Shown: positions 34,240 to 44,441 of the stretch, piece by piece | Layout of the letters: the number at the start of each line of letters is the position of its first letter | Position numbering within the stretch: the stretch's first letter is position 1 | DNA from: Aplectana chamaeleonis | Taxonomy: Eukaryota > Nematoda > Chromadorea > Rhabditida > Cosmocercidae | Reading direction: 5' to 3' | DNA length: 64,000 bases | Assembly (NCBI GenBank): GCA_029168955.1 | Contig: JAPDOI010001427.1 | Location: forward strand, 1-64,000 | Translations under genes and position numbers: made by a program | The notes under the pieces: model-generated | What the model was told of the DNA's origin: nothing | The model's input: the letters and a program-made list of their open reading frames with translations, nothing else | Databases searched by the model: none

Positions 34240-34644
34240 CCGGCGAAAATCAGCGCTGCTGACCTTGGTGGGAGAGAAAGCATGAATAGGGGAGTGTGCA
34301 AGGCCGAATGTGTGCAGGGGAAGGCAGCTAGCGAGTCGGCGAGGCCACAGACGGCCAGCGCGTTGCAGACGGTGTGGTGGGAGCCACGAGGACGCAGACA
34401 CAGGACGCCGAGCCCCTCTTCCATCAAATGGTAATATACAGTATACCCTGCCTGTCAAACTTCGTTAGTTCAAAACGAAACCCCAACAAGGGCTATACCA
34501 TTTGGTAGCCCTTGACACCAGGATCACGAATATCACCATAGTTTCGCTCAGACATGATTTTGAAGTGAGTTATAAGGAAAAGACGAAAAAGACGCTAAAA
34601 CTCGACTTCGCGCGCCTTCTGACCAAATCCTACGAGCGGTATTG
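34240..34644. repeat. Right terminal inverted repeat of the 15.6-kb element
   Basis: Complement of about 19042-19395. The right copy retains a stretch (about 34260-34330) missing from the left one, while the left copy gained the 297-bp hAT MITE. Confidence 0.82.
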
Positions 34645-36110
34645 TATTTTTAGGTCCTGTACTAAAGAACTGTCTCTGCCGTTAGCGCATATCTTCAACA
34701 TTTCCCTGCGATTGGGTACTGTTCCGTCGCTGTGGAAGAAATCCATAGTCACGCCCATTAATAAAATTCCCCAGCCTGCCTCGCTCTCAGACTACAGGCC
34801 TATTTCAATAACCAGCACTGCGTGTAAAATTATGGAAAAGTGTGTGAAGGAACGAATTGATGAATTTTTGCTACGCTTCAAAATACTTCCCGGGGAGCAA
34901 TTCGGTTTCTGTGGCAATGCATTCACTACAGACATTTTGGTCGATTCCTTCCACCATTGGCTGTATCATGACTCGCTGAATCATGCGACAGATGTCGTTT
35001 TCTATGATGTCGCAAAGGCATTCGATACCGTAAGTCACACAAAATTACTTCATAAACTGAGCAATATAGGTATAAGGGGTAATCTTTGGTGCTGGTTCAG
35101 ATCTTTTCTCAGTGACCGACAATTCTGTGTTAAAGTGAGGAATTCGATATCATCAAATCGTTCAGTTGGAAGCGGGGTTCCGCAGGGCAGTGTTCTTGGT
35201 CCACTTCTTTTCAACATTTTTTTGCATGATCTGCCATCAGCTTGCAGAGTGAATCCTACCGTTAGTATTAAAATGTTTGCTGATGATGTTAAAATGTACG
35301 TATCTTATTATACATATTATTAAGGCAAAGACGATGCACATGCTCTCTTGCAGGATTCAATTTCGAAACTCGTTCAGTATATGCATAACTGGCAGCTAAA
35401 ACTCTCCCTGACAAAAACTTGTGTTGTCTATTTGGGGAGCCGGAATTCTAGGTTACCGTACTTTCTGCATCCAGGTGGTATCATCAATGCTGTTTCTGTG
35501 GTGAACTACCTGGGGATACTAGTTGATGAAAACCTCTCTTTTGACATGCACATATCGAAAACAATAGGGACTGCAAGAATTGCAATATTTCGATTGCTGA
35601 GGAGTTTCCGCATGAGTGATCCGCTCATCCTATCACGTTTGTTCAAGACTTATGTGCGACCTCTCAACGAAAACAACGTAGTCGTTTGGAATTCTTACAA
35701 AAAGAGAGACATTGATGCCCTAGAGAACGTGCAGCGCTTGTTCACCAAAATTGTCTACTTGCGTTTTTCGAGTTGGTTCTGCCAATTTGCCTGCTTACAG
35801 TAGTCGAATTAAGGCACTAAAGCTGGAACTCTTGAAGGATCGACGCTCTGCCTTTGATCTAGTGCTTTTGAATAAAATGTGGAGACTTGAGCGTAGACTA
35901 AGACTTTCAAGGTATGGAGTTTTTACGCCCAATAGAGGGAAGGTGTACAGCTTTGAGTTTCAAACTCCATTTACGAAAAAATCTCGGTTATCAAACTCCT
36001 ATTTTTATCGATGCTCCAGAATACTACGTATGCTTCCAGCAAATTTCTTCGAGAAAAAGAAAAGTGTGAAAGCAATTCTGCAGGATTCTTCTATTGCCGC
36101 TGTGCTATGA
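34645..36110 (+). pseudogene. CR1-like retrotransposon, reverse transcriptase domain (right fragment)
   Basis: Resumes the frame broken at 19040. RT motifs in order are TVPSLWKKSIVTPI, DYRPISITSTACKIMEK, FDTVSHTKLL, GVPQGSVLGPLLFNIF and the catalytic MFADDVKMYVSYY. A single in-frame TAA (35321-35323) follows the catalytic box, after which the same frame continues (SKLVQYMHNWQLKLSLTK). A frameshift near 35755 leads to the C-terminal part (KLELLKDRRSAFDL, FFEKKKSVKAIL) ending at 36110. Motif content and the C-terminal finger-like region fit the CR1 group. It is dead through the stop, the frameshift, a missing N-terminus and two insertions. Confidence 0.9.
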
Positions 36111-36220
36111 AGATGTGGTTTGGCAATGCTGCGGTGAAGAAGACTCACGAGATGAATAGATCTTACGATCTCCAACTGAAGTGCACTCAGCTGTTGACAA
36201 AACCTGGCACATTCAATATT

Positions 36221-36714
36221 TTAAAGGCAGTGTTCACGATGGAAATCGTTTTTCTGTTTTTCCGCCTATCTTGAAAACGGCCCCATGCTGATTCCAATGA
36301 TGTCTCTGAAATCCAACAAGACCTTCTGGGAACGGAGTTATGGTCCCTCAAAGATTGAGCTATGGAAACATGGTGGACGAGTTGTTCGAGGCTTGTAACT
36401 TCCGTCTTTTGCAGCCGATCTATGCGAGCTGACCTGAGTAAAGAGAGAAGCTGAGAATGAAGGGAAGAACGGGGCCAATGATTGAAAATCATCGCTCATC
36501 TCACGATCTCGAGCATTCATTTGTTCACGTCGGTGGGCGTGTGATGCGCTTTTGGGGTTTTCAATGCGCTCGAAGTTGCAACTTCGGGCTCTTTTGGGGC
36601 TCTTCCTGGCTCGTTTTCATGCGTTCTTTCGACGTTAACGCTACAGAGTGTCCCTCCACTACCCAATCCTAGTGGAATTTCGAAAACTTTTTTCATCGTG
36701 AACACTGCCTTTAA
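36221..36714. mobile_element. 494-bp TTAA-flanked TIR element
   Basis: The reference copy of its family: TTAA at both ends (36221-36224, 36711-36714), TIR AGGCAGTGTTCACGAT and its exact complement. It lies in the 3' untranslated region of the CR1-like element. An internal segment (GGACGAGTTGTTCGAGGC) resembles 51895-51925. It is non-autonomous, with no transposase. Confidence 0.88.
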
Positions 36715-37134
36715 CGGAATGATAACGATGGAAAGAAGTTTTATGACCTATATCAAATTTAGGTGCGCGGTGATGCTACGTGGCGATGAATCCTCTGTTT
36801 GGGCCACCCGCTTTTTCGTGCCGCCGCCTCACTGCTACTCGGTTGCTCCTGATGGGAGTAGCTGCTTACTTTATGTGACTGTGGTATGTAGAGGTGCGAG
36901 CGGTTAAAGGGTTACTTTATACGAAATACGGTCCTTACTGGCGGTTGGAGCCACCATTGGTATCAGTAATTCCACGCTACCTCACCAATTTGATTTAACG
37001 ATTTTACAGTGTTTGTGTGCCGGGTGGGGCTCAGCTGATACGCTTCAGTTCTTTAATTTCTTTCATGTTGTAACCTCTGCACATGAGGGTCACATCTACT
37101 TAGGTGGATGTAGTTATATAAATAAATAAATACG
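36715..37134 (+). mobile_element. 3' end of the CR1-like retrotransposon
   Basis: Continues the 3' untranslated region after the TTAA element and ends in ATGAGGGTCACATCTACTTA and a short TAAATAAATAAATA tail, the kind of microsatellite 3' end seen in nematode CR1-type LINEs. Confidence 0.7.
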
Positions 37135-38141
37135 AAAAAAGTGGGGCGAGTTTGGGTTCTGCATGGGGCGCGAGGTCGGGCCCGTGAAACGCCCTACTTT
37201 TTGCGGACTTGGGGCGCCTTTTTTCCGGTGGGGAGCCTTTTTTCTGTGGGCGGACCAGGGGTGCCGCCCATTTTACACTACTTGCCTCCGAGTCATTGGG
37301 CGAAACGGGTCTTTTTTGGAGGCAAGACGCGATCGAATGTCTGAGTTGATATCCTTGTTTTCGCAACCTATCTCACTCGCCGTGTTTTTTCCTGTCACAA
37401 TTACAATTATTGCACTATTTTCTGCCTATTAAACTTGATAAATCTTCTTCAGTTCATTTTGTTCCTTTATTTGCATACTTTGAAAATAACGCGAACTCGC
37501 CATTTTCTTTCGAAAATTATAAGCAGTACTTTTTAGTGATCGTCCATTCCGGAAACCATATTTCGAACAGGAACTCCACGAAAGCTAGTAATTTATTTCG
37601 AGAACCGATGACTGTAAGGAAGGATTGCGATTTCCGGAGGTTTGTTTGCTTTGAAAATTTCCTTTTCATTGTGGGATTGAACTTTGTATGTTTTGTTGTG
37701 AAATTTAGGTTTTTTTTTGTATGATTTCGAGTTTTTGTGCATTAAAACATTCAGGGAGATTCTCGTAGATAGTTCTTACGATGAAACCCAAGAATCTCAC
37801 CTTGCTTTACCCTACCGCAACCTACAGCAACCCTACGGAAAGCGAAAACCAGACGACGGACAGAATATAGGGACTCAAGCCAGCCACAACGGGGCATTTT
37901 TACATGCTATCTGCATGATGAAGAAGGTAATCGACAGGGCTAAACGAACGAGCTCGCATCACTTATGTACAGTCGACACGGATCGGTAGACCCCTACAGT
38001 AGACCGTGGAGGAGATGGTGTCCCTGCTGCTGCCCGCCGTTAGGAATAACCTCTTGTACGGACCACAAAAAGTATGTTGTCTGTGGCAAAACGTGCGTGG
38101 GTCTTATTGGAGATCAGGACTGCGAGCCAGTAGGCAAAGGT
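37135..38141. other. Unassigned DNA
   Basis: At 37141-37345 a GC-rich segment ends in GGAGGCAAGACGCGATCG, distantly like the TIR element at 16780-16978. The rest is AT-rich with short frames only. Confidence 0.35.
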
Positions 38142-38690
38142 GGCATGTGGATAGAATCCACACCGCGGGTGTGGCTATGGAGCAGTTTGGCTAGCACACG
38201 CGACGGAGAAACGCTGTGCGCGCTCATCGTCTTTGGGTCGCGTTAACCGATAATCTCCGAAAAAAGTAGTCGTTGTCACATTTTAGCCGTCCCTCTTCAT
38301 CATTTTTTTGCATTTTATTCATGTTTTTTGTTCATAATGTGCTTTTTCAGACGAAATGCTTCTCATACCATCGTTTCGATAGAATTCGCACTTTTTATAC
38401 AAATTTTTTTAGAGTGATTTTTGTTTGCTTCTTGGAGCGGAATGAGAGATGATGGTATTGACTCCTCCGCTGACCCTACGTCTGACACAACAACAACATG
38501 AACAAAATGCAAAAAACGATAAAGAGAAACGGCTAAAATGGAACAACAACAACTTTTTTGAGCGCCCTCGGTTAACGCGCCCCAAGGACGATGAGCGCGC
38601 ATAGCGTTTTGCCGTCGCCGTGTGTACCAGCCGAAGTGCTCCTTAGCCACACCCGCGGTGTGGATTCGATCCACATGCCGGCAAAGGTCA
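38142..38690. mobile_element. Foldback element 3
   Basis: Left arm about 38142-38335 and right arm about 38497-38690, inverted and about 85% alike by eye, sharing GGCATGTGGAT, AATCCACACCGCGGGTGTGG and GCGCGCTCATCGTC. The same short peptide (WIESTPRVWL) is readable from both arms on opposite strands because of the inversion. Arms diverge more than in foldbacks 1 and 2, so it is older. Confidence 0.75.
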
Positions 38691-38791
38691 GCCGGCCATC
38701 AACTTGGATACATGGATAGCTGGCCGAAGCACCAAAAGCGGGCCGTCCAAGAATGGGAAACGTGGCAATTTCGACTAATGTCAGAGGGGCC

Positions 38792-39508
38792 ATTATCTAA
38801 CTGTTTTGCTTTGCTACGAATTAGAATGATTTGGAAATGTAACATTTGTGAGAAACTCGTTAAAAGGAGTAAAATGTCTCATGCTTCTGATTTGGCATGG
38901 GAATAAACTCGAAAGAAGCGCTAAAAACTTAGTGAAATGATTCATCGTTGATTTGGCTGTGCACTTGTTTACTAAACAACAAAAATTGTGTGACATCGAA
39001 AAACCAAATCACGCACTTCTTACTGAGCATTTATGTATTCGTGTGACAGCAGTTCTCTTAGTTGACGACATTCGCATAAACACACTACATGATGTTATTT
39101 CCACTTTCATTAATTGATAGTCAATCGGAAGCGAACTTTTTTAATTTTTTTTTTTAATTTTCAAGCATTACGAAATTATTTAAGCGAACTCAAATAATTT
39201 CGTAATGCTTGAAAATCAATATTTCTGAATGATTGAAGTGGGAGACACATAATTTTGCAAGGACCTGAGACTTGTTAACCTAAACTGCAAGCGTTAGGTT
39301 GATTTCAGACTCAATTTTTGTTGTTTAGTAAACAAATGCACAGCCAATTCAACAATGAATCATTTCCCTAAGTTTTTAGCGCTTCTCTCGAGTTTATTCC
39401 CATGCCAAATCAGTAGCATAAGACATTTGACTCCTTTTAACGAGTTTCTCACAAATGTTACATTTCCAAATCATACTAATCCGTAGCAAAGCAAAACAGT
39501 TAGATAAT
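38792..39508. mobile_element. Foldback element 4 with nested hairpin
   Basis: Arms 38792-~39000 and ~39312-39508 start ATTATCTAACTGTTTTGC and include GATTTGGAAATGTAACATTT and TTTAGTAAACAA. In the ~310-bp loop is a second stem, TTTTCAAGCATTACGAAATT with its complement (about 39158-39222). The arms contain GATTTGGC words as in foldbacks 1 and 2. Confidence 0.85.
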
Positions 39509-39729
39509 TTCACTTTATTTTAGCAAAGGCTTCCTTTTGAAGGCACATTACATCCTCAGATATGACCTTTCAAATGTTCATGCAATTGTGTAGTAGACCT
39601 CTCTTGCATAACACTTGCCCACCCCTTCTAGCACCACCACAGTTCACACCCATTTTCATGGTTTCCGAACCCAATAACGACTAGATGAACTTATGAATCG
39701 CAACCGCGTTTTCGATTTTCACTCCTTTG

Positions 39730-40051
39730 CCGGTCCTCCCAGTTGGGTCAAACACACGATCCGTAACGCTTGGCGCACTCCCAGTTGGGTCCCTCACGCT
39801 TTGCTCAGCGCTTGGCGCATCCGAAGTTGGGTCCCTCACGCTTTCCCCGGCGCTTGACGCACTCCCAGTTGGGTCACGAATACGTTCCGCGGCGCATGGA
39901 GCACTTCCAGTTGGGTTCCGCACGCTGTCCTCGGCGCTTGGCGTACCCGAAGTTGGGTTCCGCACACGTTTTCCGGCGCTTGGCGTGCTCCCAGTTGGGT
40001 CCTTCACACTTTCTCCGGCGCTCGGCGCTTTTTGATTGCTGTACCGCACAC
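39730..40051. repeat. 42-bp minisatellite, type D, left part
   Basis: About eight units of GCGCTTGGCGCACTCCCAGT then TGGGTCCCTCACGCTTTC. Read on the minus strand the unit contains GGGACCCAACTGGGAGTGCG, clearly the same core as type A. It is split by the second hAT-like element and continues at 47774. Confidence 0.9.
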
Positions 40052-41301
40052 GTTCCCAGCAGGGGTGTGCGTTTTTCGATTTTTCGGTTTTTTCGTTTTT
40101 TCGCCCTTTTTGGCGAAAAAAATCAATATCGAAAAAAAAACGAAAAAGTTTAAATTTTTTTCGGTTTTTTTCGGTCTGAAATTTGTGGTTCTGATGCGAC
40201 TTGCAGTGGATCCTCTGCAGCCTACAGACGTCTGCAGCAAGTTTGCACTTGTCTTTCATTTGGTCTCACAAGGGAGGCTTGTTACCTTCCGGTGGCGATT
40301 CTGAAAATCACGTTGTCGTTGCTGTAGGTCTGTGAGAGTATATAAATGACCCGTGCTTGAAATTGGCTAAATGGCTAAGAAAAAAGGCATTTTGAATGCT
40401 CAAAAAACAGGTAAGGGTGCCTACCCATCAGGGAATTAGCGGGGCATTCAGAAAATTTTTTCGGACTCGGCTCAAAACTTTCAACTGTTTAGGGCGCTGA
40501 ATCCGAATCTGGGTTCTATTCCGGTCCAGACAGGGTTACTGTAGGTTACGGTAGGCATAATGCCTTTTAACAGGCGATATCTGCCTTAGAATTTCGAAAA
40601 TCGAAAAATGGACCTCAAATTCGTGTTCAGCGTCCCAGATATGTAACACCCACAGTGAAATTTTGAGTTAAATCTGAGACTTTGATAGAGCTACCGTATA
40701 CCCATCGCAACCTACCGTTATCTTTCGAAAATCGATAAACGAGTTGCAGATTCGTGTTAGGCAGCCCGAATAGCCCCAATGTACAAGTTTTGAGGCGATT
40801 TGATCGTAGGATTCTCGAAATCGTCAAAAGTCGCGTTTAGGGCAGCAAAATTTTCCCCATTTTGAAGCTTCGGACAAAATCGGACGTTTTTTTAATATTG
40901 ACAAATAGACCTCAGATTCGTAATCAGCACCCAAAACAACCCCCAGAAACAAGTTTTAAGCTCAATCCGAGACAATTTTTTCGAACGCCCCTAAAATTGT
41001 GATTCCCTTGCCGGAATCATTTCGCATAAAAGCAAACATGATCTGGCCCTTGCACAACGGTTCCTTCTACAACATCACTTTCGATAAAAAATGAGACTGA
41101 CTGGGTCTGAGTTTCTTTGATTTCCTGTTTCCTGTTAATCAGCAGACTAAAACGACTACGGCGCATCTTTTGAGCATGGCCGTAACTTTCAGGAATAATC
41201 CTACGAAGAACCAAAAATATGAAATTCTACAGGCGGAAACATCACCAATCTAAATAATAACGCTAATCGATTTCGCATAGCTGATAACCTGCATCGGTAC
41301 T

Positions 41302-41754
41302 TTGAAGGCAGCGTTCACGATAATAATTCTCAATGACTGTTCGTCGTAAAATGATAGGCGAGAAGAGTTCTATGCTCTCAGTGTCGAAAAAGCGGTTTAA
41401 AAAGAGCTAGGAATGGCAAATTAACGGATGCAAACAGGCGCTCTGAGGTCACCGAAACGCCTCATGACCCCTTTCCGCCCCCTAGACCCTCGATATTGTG
41501 ATAACATAAAGTAATCAGGTCAAGGAAGCACTGATGAGCGAACTCAACCGCTTGATTGCATTTATAGGTAACATCCTTCATAGCGGTCAATTCCTCCACG
41601 CTCAAAAGTCAACGTAAGCAAAAGTGGCCCTCTTTTAGCACAAAAACACGGTTTTCACGTTCTCTTCAAGCATGCCTTGCTGTATAGGGCACCAGACCTT
41701 CCGTAAACGGTTGAGACATCAAAAGTGAAATCTATTGTGAACACTGCTTCAAGG
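41302..41754. mobile_element. Nested GGCAGTGTTCACGAT-family element inside hAT copy 2
   Basis: Ends GAAGGCAGCGTTCACGATAA and TGTGAACACTGCTTCAA correspond to 3493-4335 in copy 1, so this insertion predates the split of the two hAT copies. Confidence 0.6.
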
Positions 41755-42591
41755 TCAGGAATTTCGTTTTCGTTTAAGATGTTCACGAAAAAGACGTGGA
41801 GAATTGCTCTTTGGAGGCCCATAATTCTCAAGCGGGAGCCAAACTAAATTTTTCTGCTCCCTCTATCGATCCATACCAAAAAAAACTGCGAATGAAAACA
41901 TTCTTTGGCGAGCGGCATCATGTATAGTTCCATGCAGCGAAAGTGGTTGAACCTAACCTCTGTGTAGACACCACGACTCAATGCGTGTGGTTGCGTCGCG
42001 GCCATTAACGTCCGATAGCGCCGAGAGACTGAGCTACTGGTTAGTGCTGACCTCGACGAAATCACTCACACTGAAATTCAGCATGACAGCCAAGAAATTC
42101 GTGCCATATATCGAGAACTATTGATGTTCGTCTCTGTGCAACGTTTGTTCCGTTTTGATCAGAGACTTGCCCACGATTTTCAACTTCTACGAATTCGGTT
42201 TTTTTTCATAAAGTTAAGGACGACATTCGAGCCCACAGTTTTGATCAAAAACTCAAAAAAACGTGGACATGATTGTTCAGAGAACTACCGCAGTTTGAAC
42301 AAAAATTTCACAATGAGAATTTAGGAGGGTGTTCAGCGCTGAAATTTTGTCAGGATTCAACACTGCAACAAGGGTAAAATTGCTCACATTCTCAGGTAAA
42401 ACTAGTTGTCGAGAATCGGACGAAAAGTTGTCCGGCAGGCGTACGAATGCAGGACAACTTTCGCAGACACTAGAGAATTCTGGACAACTTTTCGCCCAAT
42501 TCTCGACAACTTCTCGACCAACTCACGACAACTTCTTGCTCAATTTCTGACAGCTAACTCACACTGATACACATGTACAACTGTCTGTCCT

Positions 42592-43161
42592 TATAGTGGA
42601 TCTATCCACGGCAGGGACCGATGCACAACCCCTTCCGCCGACACTAGTGGGCGCGCTGCGCAACTGGGTGGAAGCTCGGTGATAGGGCATCGATCGATTT
42701 CCGGCAGCACAGCTGATTAGAAGCAACGCATTTTCCTCGTTTTCATCCCTCTTCTGCTTTCTCCTACCATCTTTCTATCCATCTCCTAGTTTTTCTGTTT
42801 CTCCATTTAACTAGGCGTTCTAAGTGCCTGTACGTTTGATTCACGCGTCTTCGTCAACAAACTACGTGAATTTCAAACTTTATAATCCAAATTCTTTTTT
42901 AAAGGTTAATATTCCATCGCACAGGCAATTGGAACACTTAGTTAATAACGGAGAAACAGAAAAACTAGGAGATAGATAGAAAGATGGAAGGAAAAAGCAG
43001 AAGAGGGATGAAAAAGAGAAAAATGCGTTGTTGCCGGCCAGCTGTGCGGCCGGAAATCGATCGATACCCTTCCACCGGGCGACCACCTCGTTGTCAGCGC
43101 GCCCACCAGGGTCGGCGGCAGGGGTTGTGCTACGGTCCTTGCTGGAGATAGATCCACTATA
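42592..43161. mobile_element. 570-bp foldback MITE with TATAGTGGATC ends
   Basis: TIR TATAGTGGATCTATC and its complement, with arms of about 230 bp sharing AACAGAAAAACTAGGAGAT-type, GCATTTTTCTC and GGGCGCGCTG words. The TA at the extreme ends may be the target duplication, as in Tc1/mariner MITEs. Non-coding. Confidence 0.78.
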
Positions 43162-43399
43162 CCAAAAAATTGGGGCTTCAACCCAATCGTTTACTACGGT
43201 CGGTGAAGCCCTTGGAAATGGCTTCACTCCAATTTGTTTGTCGAAATTCCCCAATTTGGGTCGTTTCATCGACGTCCGGCAGAGGCAAAATGTTCATCGT
43301 TCATGCTGTGGGTCTACAAAATCGTTCAACATGGGCCGCCATTGACCTTGCCCAGCACCAGCGCGCTATCAGTGTAGCGGTCTTCGGAATTACTCTAAG

Positions 43400-43660
43400 G
43401 CGGTCAAGCTTTGAGGAGAGTGTAAATTGGCCACGCTGGACTCACATATCCTACTCTCATGGCTCCTAGTTTTGAAAATTGTCGACTTCCGGCGGGACCA
43501 CACCTCAGAAAGGTGTGAGCCATTGTACTGTTGCGGTGTTCAGCCTCCATCTCAGGCGGTGAAAGTTTGTGTATAGGGTAAACCGACCACGATGGGCTCA
43601 AATATCCTACTCTCGTGGCTCTAAGTTTTCAAAATTGTCGACTTCCGGGGGGACCACACT
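43400..43660. repeat. Tandem duplication, period ~157 bp
   Basis: CATATCCTACTCTCATGGCT with AAAATTGTCGACTTCCGGCG recurs at about 43590-43650 with small changes (GGGGGGACCACAC for GGCGGGACCACAC). Confidence 0.7.
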
Positions 43661-44441
43661 AGCCAGCGGCCAAACTGCTGGCTGCAGGTGTGTACCCACC
43701 GGAAGTCCAAATATTGTACACCAACATAATGCTAAACAATCATTGCAAGGTTTAGAGTGGCATATTTCGGTCAGAACTATCACTCGATACTCATTCCAAT
43801 GAACAATCTTGATTTCAAGGGCTGTTCTGATACTTCTTGGGTAACTTCTTGAATAATAGATTTTAAGTCCGACTGCTGCAACTACCGATCATCGAAAAAA
43901 GATCAGTAGTTGAAAGCTCGAAAACTTTCAAAACTCACTAACTTGAAAATCCCATGTTTTAGTATGTTGGCTCTTTTCAGAACACGAAAATTCCAAAAAA
44001 AAAGAATTTGATATTCAAGAAATCGGTGAAATACATTATAATTGACAACCAGCTAGAAGATTGGAGAAAAAAAGGAAAAAAAACCACGGAGGACCTTCAC
44101 GAAAAGAAAAGAACAAAAACAGCAGCCGCAACGTTTGAAGAGTGTGTTGTTAAGAGGGTTCTGAAGTGATGTCCTGAGTTCTTGGGAAATTTGCGACATA
44201 TTCGAGACATATTCTCAATTTCGGAAGGAGTTGTCGAGAAATCTGTCCGAATTCTCGGGAAAAACTCGTTCCCCAAATTCTCGGTAACTTTCTCTGAAAT
44301 TCTGAACAAATCGGCCGCGATTCTCGACGAACACTGCGAATCTCGCAATTCTCGACAACTTGTAACAACTTTCTGGACAACTTCAAGATTGTCGACCGAT
44401 TCTCGACAACTATTCGTCCGATTCTGGACAACTAGTTTTAC

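Larger units (their letters stand above)
19042..34644. mobile_element. 15.6-kb composite TIR element splitting the CR1-like retrotransposon
   Basis: The ends are CAATACCGCTCGTAGGATTT and its complement, extended into long inverted repeats of roughly 350-400 bp (about 19042-19395 and 34240-34644, sharing GCGTCTTTTTCGTCTTTTCC, AAGGGCTACCAAATGGTATA and GAGGGGCTCGGCGTCCTG). A TA dinucleotide flanks both sides (19040-19041, 34645-34646), as for Tc1/mariner-type insertion. Removing the insert plus one TA restores the RT reading frame exactly. The interior holds a hAT MITE, a 4.3-kb satellite, an inverted RTE pair, a smaller MITE with the same CAATACCGC end, and a GC-rich palindrome. I see no transposase, so the size is probably due to later growth of a small non-autonomous element. 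Confidence 0.8.

Noticed and set aside
19042..34644. Maverick/Polinton or other giant coding transposon
   Set aside because: No polymerase, integrase or packaging genes are visible, and the duplication looks like TA rather than 6 bp; the size is explained by satellite and RTE cargo.
37256..37345. hAT end CAGGGGTGCCGCCC at 37257
   Set aside because: No matching opposite end or duplication was found.
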